DNA of 64,000 nt from Aphodovivens sp036306585 (GTDB lineage: Bacteria; Actinomycetota; Coriobacteriia; Coriobacteriales; Eggerthellaceae): assembly GCA_036306585.1 (NCBI GenBank), contig JAXJZF010000006.1, positions 186,001-250,000 of the forward strand, in the 5' to 3' direction. Every line of letters starts with the position of its first letter. The stretch's first letter is position 1. Positions 35,623 to 46,174 of this stretch are shown in pieces. Position numbers and translations under genes: made by a program. Below the pieces are notes generated by a model. The model saw nothing but the letters and a program-made list of their open reading frames with translations. It did not search any database and was not told the DNA's origin.

Positions 35623-36180
35623 ATGGTAAACGATATCCTGCAAAGCGCCGAAGAGCGCATGAAAAAGGCCATTTCGGCGCTGGGCGAGAACTTCAGCGCC
35701 GTGCGCACCGGCCGCGCTAACGCGATGGTGCTCGACCGCATCAAGGTGGACTACTATGGCGTTCCCACGCCGGTCAACCAGCTTGCCGGCATCAAGACGC
35801 CTGATGCCCACTTGCTGGTCATCGAGCCGTGGGATAAGGGCTCGTTGCGCGCCATCGAGCACGCCATTCAGGAAAGCGATCTGGGCGTGACCCCGAACAA
35901 TGACGGCTCGGTCATCCGCCTGCCGTTTCCCGCGCTCACAGAGGAGCGTCGCCGCGACCTGGTGAAGCAGTGCAAGACCTACGCCGAGGAAGCGCGCGTG
36001 GCCGTGCGCAACATCCGCCGTGATGCCAATGCCGCCATCGAGCGCGCAGGCAAGGAAGACGGCCTGCCCGAGGACGACGTCCATCGCGCCGAGGGCGAGG
36101 TTCAGAAGCTCACCGACAAATTTATCGCCGAGGTCGATGAACACTTCAAGAAGAAGGAAGCCGAGGTCATGGAGATCTAA
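35623..36180 (+). CDS. frr: Ribosome recycling factor
   Basis: RRF with EF-G splits post-termination ribosomes. The 185-residue protein has the characteristic GENFSAVRTGRANAMVLDRI and GVPTPVNQLAGI segments and the KQCKTYAEEARVAVRNIRRD helix. ATG 35623 follows GAAAGGAACCGCC. Confidence 0.97.
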   Translation: MVNDILQSAEERMKKAISALGENFSAVRTGRANAMVLDRIKVDYYGVPTPVNQLAGIKTPDAHLLVIEPWDKGSLRAIEHAIQESDLGVTPNNDGSVIRLPFPALTEERRRDLVKQCKTYAEEARVAVRNIRRDANAAIERAGKEDGLPEDDVHRAEGEVQKLTDKFIAEVDEHFKKKEAEVMEI

Positions 36181-36292
36181 TCCGTTCCGCCGCCCTCGCT
36201 GGCATTTGCTCTACCTGGGAGTGTCCTGTCGGGTTGGGGGCGAAGTTCGGCGGCTGCGAGTTTTCTTGTTGGTAGGCTGACGGTGGTAGGTG

Positions 36293-37078
36293 ATGACGGT
36301 GAACAAGCCGCTTGATTACATATTTCCGGCGCCGCCGGCCGATCTCGACCCGACGGCGCTCGACCCTGCCCGCATCCCGCAGCACATCGCGGTGATCATG
36401 GACGGTAACGGGCGCTGGGCGAAGAAGCGGGCGCTCAACCGCCTGCGCGGCCATAAGGCGGGCATCGAGGCCGTGCGCGAAACGATCCGTTGCGCGTCGG
36501 ACGTGGGCGTGCGCTACCTCACCATCTACTCGTTCTCCACTGAGAACTGGAAGCGTCCGCAAGACGAGGTGGTGGGTCTTATGGGTTTGTTCGCCAAGAC
36601 CATGCTGGCCGAGGTGGACGGGCTCGATGAGGAGAACGTGCGCGTGCGCACCATCGGCGATCTTTCGCCGCTTCCTGCCGAGACGCGGGAGGCATTCGAG
36701 GAAGCGTGGGATCAGACCAAGGGCAACACCGGCATGACGTTGGTGGTGGCGGTGAACTACGGCGCTCGTCAGGAGATCCTGCACGCGGTTGAGGCGTGCA
36801 TGCGCTGCGCTGCCGATCAGGGCGCGGGCGGCGGGCAGCTGCCCTCTGTTACCGAAGAGCTGTTCGAGCAGGAGCTTTACACCGCCGGCATGCCCGACCC
36901 CGATCTGGTCATCCGCACTTCCGGCGAGCTGCGCATCTCGAATTTCCTGCTGTGGCAGATTGCTTACTCCGAATTCTACTGCACCGACGTGCTGTGGCCC
37001 GATTTCAACCGCTATGATCTTCTGCGCGCGCTGCTGGACTTCCAGTCGCGCGACCGCCGCTTCGGGGCGGTGAAATAG
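36293..37078 (+). CDS. uppS: Undecaprenyl diphosphate synthase
   Basis: The cis-prenyltransferase makes the C55 lipid carrier for cell-wall synthesis. It has the catalytic IMDGNGRWAKKR loop, GVRYLTIYSFSTENWKRP, and the C-terminal PDLVIRTSGELRISNFLLWQ segment. About 30 extra residues precede the conserved core. Start choices are GTG 36290, ATG 36293 or GTG 36299; GGTGG at 36282 suits 36293. cdsA starts three bases after the stop. Confidence 0.96.
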   Translation: MTVNKPLDYIFPAPPADLDPTALDPARIPQHIAVIMDGNGRWAKKRALNRLRGHKAGIEAVRETIRCASDVGVRYLTIYSFSTENWKRPQDEVVGLMGLFAKTMLAEVDGLDEENVRVRTIGDLSPLPAETREAFEEAWDQTKGNTGMTLVVAVNYGARQEILHAVEACMRCAADQGAGGGQLPSVTEELFEQELYTAGMPDPDLVIRTSGELRISNFLLWQIAYSEFYCTDVLWPDFNRYDLLRALLDFQSRDRRFGAVK

Positions 37079-37081
37079 CCG

Positions 37082-38041
37082 ATGTCGGCGAAGCGGGGCG
37101 GGGGAAGCCCGACGGTGCGTCGCGCCTGGGGGGAGGACCTTCCCGCGCAGGGCGAGGGGGAGCGCACCCGCAGGCAGAAGCTGAAGGACTTCACGCATGA
37201 GAAGACCCCTGAGAAGCTGAAGAACCCTACCGACATCCAGGTGCGCTTCCGCACTGGGCTCGTCTACATCGCCGTGTCGGTCATCTGCATTCTCGCCAGC
37301 GAGTGGTCCATGCTGCTGCTGATGGTTCTGACCGCGGGCATCTCCGCTGGCGAATTCTATTACATGCTGCGCTCCGACGCGAAGCTTCCCAACGAGATGC
37401 TGGGCATCGTCGGCGCGGTGCTGTATCCCATAAGCGTGTTTTTCCTGGGCGTCGTCGGCGCGGTGTACGTTAGCCTGCTGCTGCTGCTTGCGCTGATCAC
37501 CTGGTATGTGTTCTGGTCGCGTGCGCGCGTTGCCGATGTGGGCGTGAGCTTTCTGGGCGCCGCCTACACCGGGCTGCTGCTTTCGGGGATGATCGTCATC
37601 CGCGGCTCGCTGCCTGCTCCGTGGGGCGGCGTGCTGGTGCTGTGCATCTTCCTGAGCATCTGGGCAAACGACGCGTTCGCCTACCTTGTCGGCCGCAAGT
37701 TCGGAAAGCATAAGCTCGCTCCGCGGGTCAGCCCCAAGAAGAGCTGGGAGGGCTTTCTGGCGGGGCTTGTGGCATCGATGCTGTTTTGGGTGTTGATTTC
37801 GTTCGTGCCCGGCGTCACTCTGACCATCCCGTTCGCCGTTCTGTTTGGCCTGATCTGCGGCTTGGCGGGCGTGCTGGGCGACTTGGCGGAAAGCCGCATC
37901 AAGCGAAATTCCGGGTTCAAGGATTCCGGCACCATCATGCCGGGCCATGGTGGGCTGCTTGATCGTTGCGACTCGCTGTTTCTTGTCTCCGTCATCTCCG
38001 CCGTGCTGTTGATAGCAGGAGGTTGCATTCCCTATGCCTGA
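37082..38041 (+). CDS. cdsA: Phosphatidate cytidylyltransferase
   Basis: CdsA makes CDP-diacylglycerol for phospholipid synthesis. The 319-residue protein has a charged cytoplasmic tail of about 55 residues, then seven or eight membrane segments, and the CDP-alcohol signature RIKRNSGFKDSGTIMPGHGG followed by LLDRCDSL. It is translationally linked to uppS and overlaps dxr by eight bases. Confidence 0.96.
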   Translation: MSAKRGGGSPTVRRAWGEDLPAQGEGERTRRQKLKDFTHEKTPEKLKNPTDIQVRFRTGLVYIAVSVICILASEWSMLLLMVLTAGISAGEFYYMLRSDAKLPNEMLGIVGAVLYPISVFFLGVVGAVYVSLLLLLALITWYVFWSRARVADVGVSFLGAAYTGLLLSGMIVIRGSLPAPWGGVLVLCIFLSIWANDAFAYLVGRKFGKHKLAPRVSPKKSWEGFLAGLVASMLFWVLISFVPGVTLTIPFAVLFGLICGLAGVLGDLAESRIKRNSGFKDSGTIMPGHGGLLDRCDSLFLVSVISAVLLIAGGCIPYA

Positions 38042-39269
38042 TAAGCGTCGCATCGCCGTTCTCGGTTCCACCGGATCTATCGGTGCGCAGACGCTCGACG
38101 TCGCGCGCCGTCATCCTGACAAGCTTGAAGTGGTCGCCCTGGCGTGCGGAACCCGTTGCGCTGAGCTGCTTGCGCAGGCGCGCGAGTTCGATGTGCGTCA
38201 TCTGGCGCTGGGGAGCAAAGGCGCTGCCTGCGGTGGCTTTGCTGACGACCTCGCCGTGCAGACGGCGGGCGGCTCGCTCGGCTTCGGCGCTGCCGCCGTG
38301 GCTTCCCTGGTTGAGCTTCCCGAGGTGGATGTGGTGGTGAACGCCCTGGTGGGCGAGGCGGGGTTGCGCGCCAGCTACCAGACGCTGGCGGAGGGCAAGG
38401 TGCTTGCCCTGGCCAACAAGGAATCGCTGGTGGTGGGCGGGGATCTCATCATGCCCATGGCCGCCAAGGTGGACGAGGCGCGCCGAGCTGCCGGTGTCGC
38501 GCCGGAACATGGCCCGGCGGGCGCGCTCATGCCCATCGACTCCGAGCACGGCGCCATCTACCAGTGTCTCATCGGCGAAAGTGCGCACGAGGTGGCGCGC
38601 CTGTGGGTCACTGCGTCGGGCGGGCCGTTCCGCGGGCGCACGCGCGGCGAGCTGCATGACGTGACGCCGGCCGACGCTCTGAAGCATCCCACGTGGCATA
38701 TGGGCGCGAAGATCACCATCGATTCGTCCACCCTCATGAACAAGGGCCTGGAGGTTATCGAGGCGCACCATCTGTTCAACATGCCCTACGATCGCATCAG
38801 CGTGGTGGTGCAGCCGCAAAGCGCCATCCATTCCATGGTGGAGTTTTCCGACGGCAGCGTGAAGGCGCATCTGGGCACCACCGACATGCGCATCCCGATC
38901 CAGTACGCGCTCAGCTACCCCGAACGCTGGGATGCTCCGGTGCAGCCGCTCGATTTCACGCAGCTGGGCTCGCTTGAATTCGCGGCGCCCGACACCGATA
39001 CGTTCCGTTGCCTTGCCCTGGCGCGCCATGCGGGCAGCACGGGGGGCACGCTGCCCTGTGTCATGAATGCGGCGAATGAGGTCGCGGTGGCCGCGTTCCT
39101 GGACGGGCGCATCGGGTATCTGGACATCGCTGCGTGCGTGGAGGCGGCTATGGATGCCCATGAGCGCGAGGGCGTGCAGAAGGTGGAAAGCCTCGAGCAG
39201 CTCGAAGCAGTGGATCGCTGGGCGCGTGGCGCCGCTACCCATTGGGCGGAGGGTTCCGCCCGTTTCTAG
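38034..39269 (+). CDS. dxr: 1-deoxy-D-xylulose 5-phosphate reductoisomerase
   Basis: Dxr is the committed step of the MEP isoprenoid pathway. It has the NADPH motif AVLGSTGSIGAQTLDVARRH, ALANKESLVVGGDLIMP, the metal-site PIDSEHGAIYQCL, and the flexible-loop TASGGPFRGRTRGEL. The length of 411 residues is slightly longer than usual, with an insertion after the Lys-Glu-Ser motif. The usual next genes (rseP, ispG) are absent; instead a convergent gene shares its stop region (CTAG). Confidence 0.97.
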   Translation: MPDKRRIAVLGSTGSIGAQTLDVARRHPDKLEVVALACGTRCAELLAQAREFDVRHLALGSKGAACGGFADDLAVQTAGGSLGFGAAAVASLVELPEVDVVVNALVGEAGLRASYQTLAEGKVLALANKESLVVGGDLIMPMAAKVDEARRAAGVAPEHGPAGALMPIDSEHGAIYQCLIGESAHEVARLWVTASGGPFRGRTRGELHDVTPADALKHPTWHMGAKITIDSSTLMNKGLEVIEAHHLFNMPYDRISVVVQPQSAIHSMVEFSDGSVKAHLGTTDMRIPIQYALSYPERWDAPVQPLDFTQLGSLEFAAPDTDTFRCLALARHAGSTGGTLPCVMNAANEVAVAAFLDGRIGYLDIAACVEAAMDAHEREGVQKVESLEQLEAVDRWARGAATHWAEGSARF

Positions 39270-40051
39270 TCGTGCAGGGGCCGGCCCGCGAAGCCTTCGT
39301 CGAAGGGGAGCGCGCAGGGCAGGTCCAGCTCGTCGAACGAGGCGGCAACGAGGAAGTTGTCCTCATCTGAATAAACCGCATCGGGGCAGGGGATGACCTG
39401 CACGTAGGGGAACACCTCTCGAAGCGATGCCGCCGCGTCGCACAGAAACCCGATATCCCGCCCATCCGATTTCGACACGATATTGCTCAGATACAGCCCG
39501 CCCGGGTTCAGGCGCCGGGCGATGCTTTCCGCCGCCTCCACGGTGGCGAGCTCCCGTGCGGGCATGATGCCGCGGAACGCGTCGTTCAATATGGCGTCGT
39601 AGGAGCATTTTGAGCTCTCGAAGTACGATCGTCCTTCGGCGGCGATCAGGCGCAACCGACCCTCCCGTTCCAATTCTCCGACGAAGAAGTACTCGCGCGC
39701 GATGTCGATGATGCGGCTGTCCTCCTCCACCACGTCGACGACGACGCCGGGATGCGAGGTCGCGGCGTGCTTGGGCCATGCACATCCTGCGCCGCCTATC
39801 ATGAGCACACGATGCATGGGATGGGGATGCATGAAGGCGGCATCGAAGGTGCGGTAGTATTCGAACACGGGTTGGAAACGGCGCTTCCCCAGGTAGGTAG
39901 CCGATTGATAGCCGCCGCCCACATCCAACACGCGCACATCTCCCTGCGGCCCCTCGACGGTGAACACTGAGGCCCATTCGCTTTCGGTGCGCACCAAGCG
40001 CGCGTCCTTTTTCAGAAGGTTGCGCAGCGCGTGGGCCAATCCCTTGATCAT
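39266..40051 (-). CDS. Spermidine-synthase-like methyltransferase-fold protein
   Basis: The 261-residue protein has a SpeE-type Rossmann core: RVLMIGGAGCAWPKHAAT, then VVDVVEEDSRIIDIAREYF and the acidic YDAILNDAFRG loop. The normal polyamine-synthase core is present, but the amine-binding gate Asp motifs are not clearly identifiable, so a non-polyamine substrate is possible. It follows the radical SAM gene (40088-41365) by 36 bases on the same strand and may share its transcript. Its stop codon overlaps that of dxr. Confidence 0.75.
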   Translation of the reverse strand: MIKGLAHALRNLLKKDARLVRTESEWASVFTVEGPQGDVRVLDVGGGYQSATYLGKRRFQPVFEYYRTFDAAFMHPHPMHRVLMIGGAGCAWPKHAATSHPGVVVDVVEEDSRIIDIAREYFFVGELEREGRLRLIAAEGRSYFESSKCSYDAILNDAFRGIMPARELATVEAAESIARRLNPGGLYLSNIVSKSDGRDIGFLCDAAASLREVFPYVQVIPCPDAVYSDEDNFLVAASFDELDLPCALPFDEGFAGRPLHD

Positions 40052-40087
40052 GTTCGGCGCTCCGTCGTGCAGGCGCTCGTCGCGCTG

Positions 40088-41365
40088 CTAGGAGGCCTCG
40101 ATGGGCTGCAATCCCACCTCGCACAGGTAATGGCCGTCGTCGCGCGATTCCATCACGTTCACCGACCATACCGGCGTGACGCCCGTGCCCTTCAACGTGG
40201 GGAGGAAACGTGGCGGGAAGGCGATCGATTTCTCCTGGTCGTCTTCGAGGAAGTCGGTGCAGCCGGCGTTTTCCAGGACGGCGCGCGCCATGGGGATGTC
40301 GCTGCCGTACACCTTGGCGGTTTTCAGGAAGAAGTCGCCTTCGTCGAAGCGGTAGCATGGGTGCACATGCGCGGCGCGCTCGTTCATCTGGCGCATCTCG
40401 CTGCGGTGCTTGTTGTCCAGCGAGCAGTAGTGCATGCCGAACGAAAGCCCCTCGTCCAGGGCGTACACCATCAGCTGCAGCGCTAGCTCCTCGCTGCCCG
40501 CGATGGGCAGGCCGCCGGAGTAGCCGTAGTCGTACATGATGTCGAACGGGGGGTTGCGCACTTCGAACCCGCGGCGGGCGAACTCGTCCCAGCTGTGGAA
40601 GGGGAAGCAGAACTCCAGCAGGTTCATGCCCTTGATGCCCACCTCGTCGAAGCGGTGCAGCAGCTGCTTCATTTCGGTTTCGGTGCCCGGCACGATGGGC
40701 ATCTCCACCATGACGTCAGAGAGGTAGCGGCCTGCCAGCTCCATGGCGGCAAGCACGCGCTCTTGGCGCTCGGCGGGGTCGTCGTTCTTCACGCTGAAGC
40801 GGATCTCCTGCAGGCCGGCGTCGCGCAGCTGGCGCGCCATGTCCTCGGTGAGCAGGTCGCCTGAGGTGTACATGCGCTTATGCGCGGCGGGAAACAGCTT
40901 GCCGGCGCGTTGGAGGAAGCGGATGGTGTTGTCGAAGTCGAGCAGCGGCTCGCCGCCGGTCAGCCCGATGCAGGCGAGGTTCTTGTAGACGTGCGCGGCG
41001 CGATCGAGCCCCTCTTCCCATGGGCAGCCCTCGCGGACGAACTTGTCGTAGTCCGCCTGGTTGTGGTTGAAGCAGAAGTAGCAGTCGCGGTGGCATTTGA
41101 ACGTGGTGGAGAACGTCTCGCTCCCGCGGTTGCCGGTGCATTCCACGCAGGCTTCGGAGATCCACCCCACGCGGATGCTCGCACCCGCATTGCAGAAGCG
41201 CGCGCCGCGTTGTCGCAGCTCGCCGCGCAGCGCGCAGCGTCGGTCGGCGCCCTCGCCTGGCTTGGCGAAGACAATCCCCTTGCTCTCGAGCGTTTTGATG
41301 TAGGTGTCGCGCACGCCGTCGTAGTGGCGCAGCGCAGCTTGCAGCGAGGTGTTTTCGGTGCTCAT
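40088..41365 (-). CDS. Radical SAM protein with extra N-terminal cysteines
   Basis: ATG 41365 is preferred because a TATACT box lies at 41408-41403, downstream of the longer possible start at 41434. The 425-residue protein has the CHRDCYFCFN cluster motif, GLTGGEPLLDFD, and a TIM-barrel-like remainder. Before the motif are four cysteines (CALRG, ARFCNAG, EACVEC) that could bind a second iron-sulfur cluster or zinc. The substrate is unknown. The SpeE-like gene follows. Confidence 0.85.
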   Translation of the reverse strand: MSTENTSLQAALRHYDGVRDTYIKTLESKGIVFAKPGEGADRRCALRGELRQRGARFCNAGASIRVGWISEACVECTGNRGSETFSTTFKCHRDCYFCFNHNQADYDKFVREGCPWEEGLDRAAHVYKNLACIGLTGGEPLLDFDNTIRFLQRAGKLFPAAHKRMYTSGDLLTEDMARQLRDAGLQEIRFSVKNDDPAERQERVLAAMELAGRYLSDVMVEMPIVPGTETEMKQLLHRFDEVGIKGMNLLEFCFPFHSWDEFARRGFEVRNPPFDIMYDYGYSGGLPIAGSEELALQLMVYALDEGLSFGMHYCSLDNKHRSEMRQMNERAAHVHPCYRFDEGDFFLKTAKVYGSDIPMARAVLENAGCTDFLEDDQEKSIAFPPRFLPTLKGTGVTPVWSVNVMESRDDGHYLCEVGLQPIEAS

Positions 41366-41402
41366 GCTTCCATCCATATCATGTCTTTCATGCAACCTGA
41401 CA

Positions 41403-41408
41403 AGTATA
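41403..41408 (-). promoter_or_regulatory. -10 box for the radical SAM gene
   Basis: TATACT on the reverse strand lies 38 bases before ATG 41365 and supports that start. No -35 hexamer is evident. Confidence 0.5.
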
Positions 41409-41440
41409 GCGAATCGGCGTGACGGGAATGTCACGGGGCG

Positions 41441-41770
41441 CTAGATTGGTTCGATCCGTTGAATATCGTCGAAGGCGATGGCTCGCTTGACGATGCGCAA
41501 CGTGCGGAACGTCTCGTCGATGCCGGAGAGAGCGCCCTTCTCGGTGACGTAGGCGCCATCCTTGTAGAAGATGACGCGCACCACCTGGCCTTTCCGAAGG
41601 CTGCGGATGCGCTGCGACAGCTCGAGCGCCTCCTCTTCGGTGAGCTCGTGGCGCGGCTGCTCGATGCGTTCCTGCTCGCGCACCAGCTGGTAGTAACCCT
41701 TCAACGCGGCGAAAGGCATGAATTGGCGCGCACGGTCGGCATGTGGGCGGGCGCGATGCTTTTCACGCAC
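41441..41770 (-). CDS. YolD-like protein
   Basis: The 109-residue protein has the RARQFMPFAALKGYYQLVRE segment and a small SH3-like barrel (GQVVRVIFYKDGAYVTEKGA) of the YolD family, which is typically encoded beside UvrX/ImuB-type Y-family polymerases. Here it overlaps the polymerase gene by eight bases, so the two are coexpressed, probably in the DNA-damage response. Its biochemical role is not settled. Confidence 0.88.
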   Translation of the reverse strand: MREKHRARPHADRARQFMPFAALKGYYQLVREQERIEQPRHELTEEEALELSQRIRSLRKGQVVRVIFYKDGAYVTEKGALSGIDETFRTLRIVKRAIAFDDIQRIEPI

Positions 41771-43145
41771 GGTGGCCTCCTATCTGGTTGTTGCGTTCCC
41801 GGGCGGTGGCTTTCTCCCTGAAGCTGGTGCCGCGCAGAAGCGCGTTCTTGCCGAATCGCTCCTTCACGGCCAGCATGGCGTCTTGCAGATTGCGTTCGGA
41901 TTGCCGCTTCTCCGCGTCATCGAACAGGGTGGGGGCCATCAGGTACTCGGGCACCAGATCGGAAAAGCCGATGCTGATGCGCCGGATGGCGCGGGCGGGG
42001 TCCGCCGATTCGTCGAACAGTCCGTTGAACACGTTCATGAGCTGGCGAAACGAGTTGGCGGGGGCGGGCAGCTTACGGCTGACGTTGATGGCGCCCGCGC
42101 CGAAGCGGCCGTGCGCGTAGCGTTTGCCGTGCTCTCCTTCGAACAGCACCTCGCGCGTTGTTCCCTTCTCGCGCGCGTAGCCCACATGCAGCCCCACCCC
42201 GCGCGCGGCGAGACCTTGGCGGATGAGATCCAGCACGCTGGCGTCCACCATCTCGCGCAGCACCATACGCGCCTCCGCGAAGGTGTAGTCACAGGGGAGT
42301 ACCTGGCCGTTCACCAGCGATTTCCCCTTCGGCGTGTAGGCGTGGATCTCGGCGATGGTGCACGGTTCCTGGCCCCAGGCGTGGTCGATGAGGAACTCGG
42401 CGTTCGCCCCGAATTCCCGGTACAGCGTCTGCTCGCGCATCTGCGTGACGCCCTGCAGGTCGTACACGCCGTACTTCTCGAGCCGCCGTGCGATGCCCGG
42501 GCCGATGTTCCAGATGTCGGTGAGGGGGCGGTGGTGCCAGATGGCGCGGCGAAATGCGCCTTCGTCCAGCACGCCGATGCCGTCGTCGGTGTGCTTGGCG
42601 GCGATGTCTAAGGCCACCTTCGCCAAGAAAAGGTTGGTCCCGATGCCGGCGGTGGCGCAGATGCCCGTTTCGGCGAACACGGCGTCCATGAGTGTTTGGG
42701 CCAACTGGCGCGGCGTTTGCCCGTAGAGGTCCAGATACGGCGTGACGTCGATGAAGCACTCGTCGATGGAGTACACGTGCACATCCTCGGCCGCCACGTA
42801 GCGCAGGTAGATGGCGTAGATCTGCGAGGACACCTCCATGTAGCGATGCATCCGGGGCGTGGCCATGATGTAGTCGATGCCCTCGGGGATCTCGAACACG
42901 CGGCAGCGGTTCTTTACGCCGAGCTCCTTCATGGCCGGCGTGATGGCCAGGCAGATGGTGGTGCGGCTGCGTTCGGGATCGGCCACCACCAGGTTGGTGG
43001 TGAACGGGTCCAGCCCACGCGCGGCGCATTCCACCGAGGCGTAGAAGCTCTTGAGGTCGATGCACATATACACCTTGCCGCCCTCGTCGGGCGGGGCGGC
43101 GGTGCCGTCGGCCCAGGCGCCTTCCGCAGCTAGAAGCTTTCGCAC
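41763..43145 (-). CDS. Y-family DNA polymerase (UvrX/DinB type)
   Basis: GTG 43145 follows GGGGGAGGGG. The 460-residue lesion-bypass polymerase has the catalytic MCIDLKSFYASVECAARG and VYSIDECFIDVTPYL motifs, a helix-hairpin-helix around IWNIGPGIARRLEKYGV, and a little-finger domain from about residue 270. A LexA-type box lies 74-87 bases upstream, so induction by DNA damage is expected. It is coupled to the YolD gene. A beta-clamp-binding peptide near the C-terminus is not obvious. Confidence 0.93.
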   Translation of the reverse strand: MRKLLAAEGAWADGTAAPPDEGGKVYMCIDLKSFYASVECAARGLDPFTTNLVVADPERSRTTICLAITPAMKELGVKNRCRVFEIPEGIDYIMATPRMHRYMEVSSQIYAIYLRYVAAEDVHVYSIDECFIDVTPYLDLYGQTPRQLAQTLMDAVFAETGICATAGIGTNLFLAKVALDIAAKHTDDGIGVLDEGAFRRAIWHHRPLTDIWNIGPGIARRLEKYGVYDLQGVTQMREQTLYREFGANAEFLIDHAWGQEPCTIAEIHAYTPKGKSLVNGQVLPCDYTFAEARMVLREMVDASVLDLIRQGLAARGVGLHVGYAREKGTTREVLFEGEHGKRYAHGRFGAGAINVSRKLPAPANSFRQLMNVFNGLFDESADPARAIRRISIGFSDLVPEYLMAPTLFDDAEKRQSERNLQDAMLAVKERFGKNALLRGTSFREKATARERNNQIGGHRA

Positions 43146-43200
43146 AGCCGCCCCTCCCCCTTTCTTCTTCTCCGGCGTTTCGTGGCGACGATTCCACGGT

Positions 43201-43232
43201 TTGTTCGATTGCGATAATCGAACAACTGTTCT
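43201..43232. promoter_or_regulatory. LexA-type box between divergent polymerase and small gene
   Basis: CGAAC-AACT-GTTCT at 43219-43232 matches the Gram-positive/actinobacterial LexA pattern GAACnnnnGTTC. A second perfect inverted repeat, TTGTTCGATT-GCGAT-AATCGAACAA (43201-43225), overlaps it, giving another GTTC/GAAC pairing. TATGAT at 43237-43242 is a candidate -10 box for the forward gene. The box therefore lies in position to control both divergent genes. Confidence 0.75.
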
Positions 43233-43260
43233 AATCTATGATACCGGAAAAGGAGGGCAT

Positions 43261-43599
43261 GTGGAGCAGGAATCGGCACAGAGGCGCTACGTCAAGCATT
43301 ACGTCGACGTGATCATGCGCCTGCGCGATGACGGGCGTATCGTGCCGCTTTCGGTGTGCTGGCCCGACGGGCGCACGTTCCATATCGACTGCGTGGTGGA
43401 CGGCCCCGTCGGCAACGCGCCGCGCGCCGCCCAAGCGCGCACGCTGCGCTACACCGTGCAGATCGGCCGGCGCCGCACCCATCTGTTCCTCGAATGCGAG
43501 GCCGGTGGCGGCGCCCCCGCGGCCAATCGCGCCATGCGCTGGTACGTGGAAGTCCCCGAAGGCATGCCGCTCTACCGTTACTTCGGCGCCGTCGGCTAG
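43261..43599 (+). CDS. Small protein of unknown function beside the LexA box
   Basis: GTG 43261 follows AAAGGAGGG and starts a 112-residue protein. It appears to be a compact beta-rich fold with VKHYVDVIMRLRDDGRIVPL, CWPDGRTFHIDCVV, and a C-terminal AMRWYVEVPEGMPLYRYFG. I do not recognise a family. The start site is 29 bases after the LexA-type box shared with the polymerase gene, so damage induction is likely. Confidence 0.65.
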   Translation: MEQESAQRRYVKHYVDVIMRLRDDGRIVPLSVCWPDGRTFHIDCVVDGPVGNAPRAAQARTLRYTVQIGRRRTHLFLECEAGGGAPAANRAMRWYVEVPEGMPLYRYFGAVG

Positions 43600-43811
43600 T
43601 GTGCCCGGGCGGGCGCGCCGGGCGCGGCAAAGAGGCTGTGCCGGCGTGGCCCTGGGCCTCGACATGGCGTAACCCCGCGTTCCAGCGCGGCAGGGCGTGG
43701 CATTCCGGCCGGTAATGCCACGCCGCTGCCGGATATCAGGCAGGCAACAGGTGCGCAACCGCTTTCCCAAGCGGGCTGACAAGCTTCGGGGTGCATGGTA
43801 TGGTGGGGCCT

Positions 43812-44345
43812 ATGGAGGGGCAGAGGACATATGGGCTCACCGTTTTGAGCTGGCTTTTGGTGCTGGCGTGGGCGGTGTTCATCTTTTTCATGTCGTCGAA
43901 TACCGGCGATGCCCTCGGCGATGGAGACGGCCTGGTTTCCCTGATATTCCAATGGCTGCACGGCATTCAGGCGGGCGTCCTCCCGTCGGATGTCGATGTG
44001 GTGAGCCCTGCAGCGCATTTCTGCGAATACGCGATCTTCGGTGCGCTGTGGATGAACGCTTGGCGCACGCGCGTCGCGACGCCATGGGCCGTTTGGGCGG
44101 CGGTGGTGTGCGCCAGCTTGTATGGCATCAGCGACGAGATCCATCAGATCTTCGTGCCCGGACGCACGGCCGACCCGGTGGATTGGCTGGTGGACACCTG
44201 CGGCGCGGCGCTCGGCGCGTTCGTCGCCTATGCTGTCATTTGCCATCTGCGCAAACGCCGTCTTGCGACGGCGCGGGATGAAGCGATGCAGGGCGAAGCG
44301 GCGATCGATGCCGAAACCTCCGGCGAAGAGGGTTGCGGGCTCTAA
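43812..44345 (+). CDS. VanZ-family membrane protein
   Basis: The protein has four hydrophobic segments and the VanZ pattern: FFMSSNTGDA, then AAHFCEYAIFGALWM and SLYGISDEIHQIFVPGRTAD followed by DWLVDTCGAALG. VanZ proteins are linked to teicoplanin resistance in some bacteria, but most have no known role. The start may be ATG 43812 or 43791. CTGACA (43776) and TATGGT (43799), 17 bases apart, predict initiation at about 43811, so transcription may begin at the ATG itself. Its stop overlaps that of the convergent small gene. Confidence 0.85.
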   Translation: MEGQRTYGLTVLSWLLVLAWAVFIFFMSSNTGDALGDGDGLVSLIFQWLHGIQAGVLPSDVDVVSPAAHFCEYAIFGALWMNAWRTRVATPWAVWAAVVCASLYGISDEIHQIFVPGRTADPVDWLVDTCGAALGAFVAYAVICHLRKRRLATARDEAMQGEAAIDAETSGEEGCGL

Positions 44346-44596
44346 TCTTCGCGACGGGCGTCGTCCGCCGGCGAATCGGTCGCGGCATCCCCTCCTCTTT
44401 CGGCATGCTGCTTCTCGAGGCGTTTCTGCCGCGCCTCTTCCTCCATTTCGCGTGCGAACCGATCCATTTTCAGCTCCGCTTCGCTGCGGATGCCGAACAG
44501 CGTGCGTCCGCTGGAGAACCGCGGCTGCTCGTCGCCGTTCATCTGGATGCGCAGCTGGTCTTGGATGCGCTTCCATCTTTTCTCGAAATCATCCAT
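44342..44596 (-). CDS. Small charged helical protein, unknown
   Basis: From ATG 44596 the product has 84 residues (108 from ATG 44668). It is highly charged with predicted helices (DFEKRWKRIQDQLRIQMNGD, then KMDRFAREMEEEARQKRLEK) and an acidic tail. No family is recognised and no clear ribosome site is seen at either start. Its stop overlaps the VanZ stop (CTAA). Confidence 0.5.
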   Translation of the reverse strand: MDDFEKRWKRIQDQLRIQMNGDEQPRFSSGRTLFGIRSEAELKMDRFAREMEEEARQKRLEKQHAERGGDAATDSPADDARRED

Positions 44597-44732
44597 GGCG
44601 TCATGGTAGCGCACGCCCTCGCCTACGCCAACGGATGGGTTCCGCGAAAGCGCGGTGATTGCTATCATGGGGAACGGTTTTCAAGCGCCCTTCCCACGTG
44701 GGGAAGGGGCTGTTCATAAGGAGGAACTACCC

Positions 44733-46136
<1,404 letters not shown>

Positions 46137-46137
46137 G

Positions 46138-46165
46138 GTTTCGCCGGCTTGCCAGCCGGCGAAAC
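46138..46165 (+). terminator. Hairpin after asnS
   Basis: GTTTCGCCGGCT and AGCCGGCGAAAC form a perfect 12-bp stem with a TGCC loop, one base after the asnS stop. No T run follows. Confidence 0.6.
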
Positions 46166-46174
46166 TGCTCGTCT

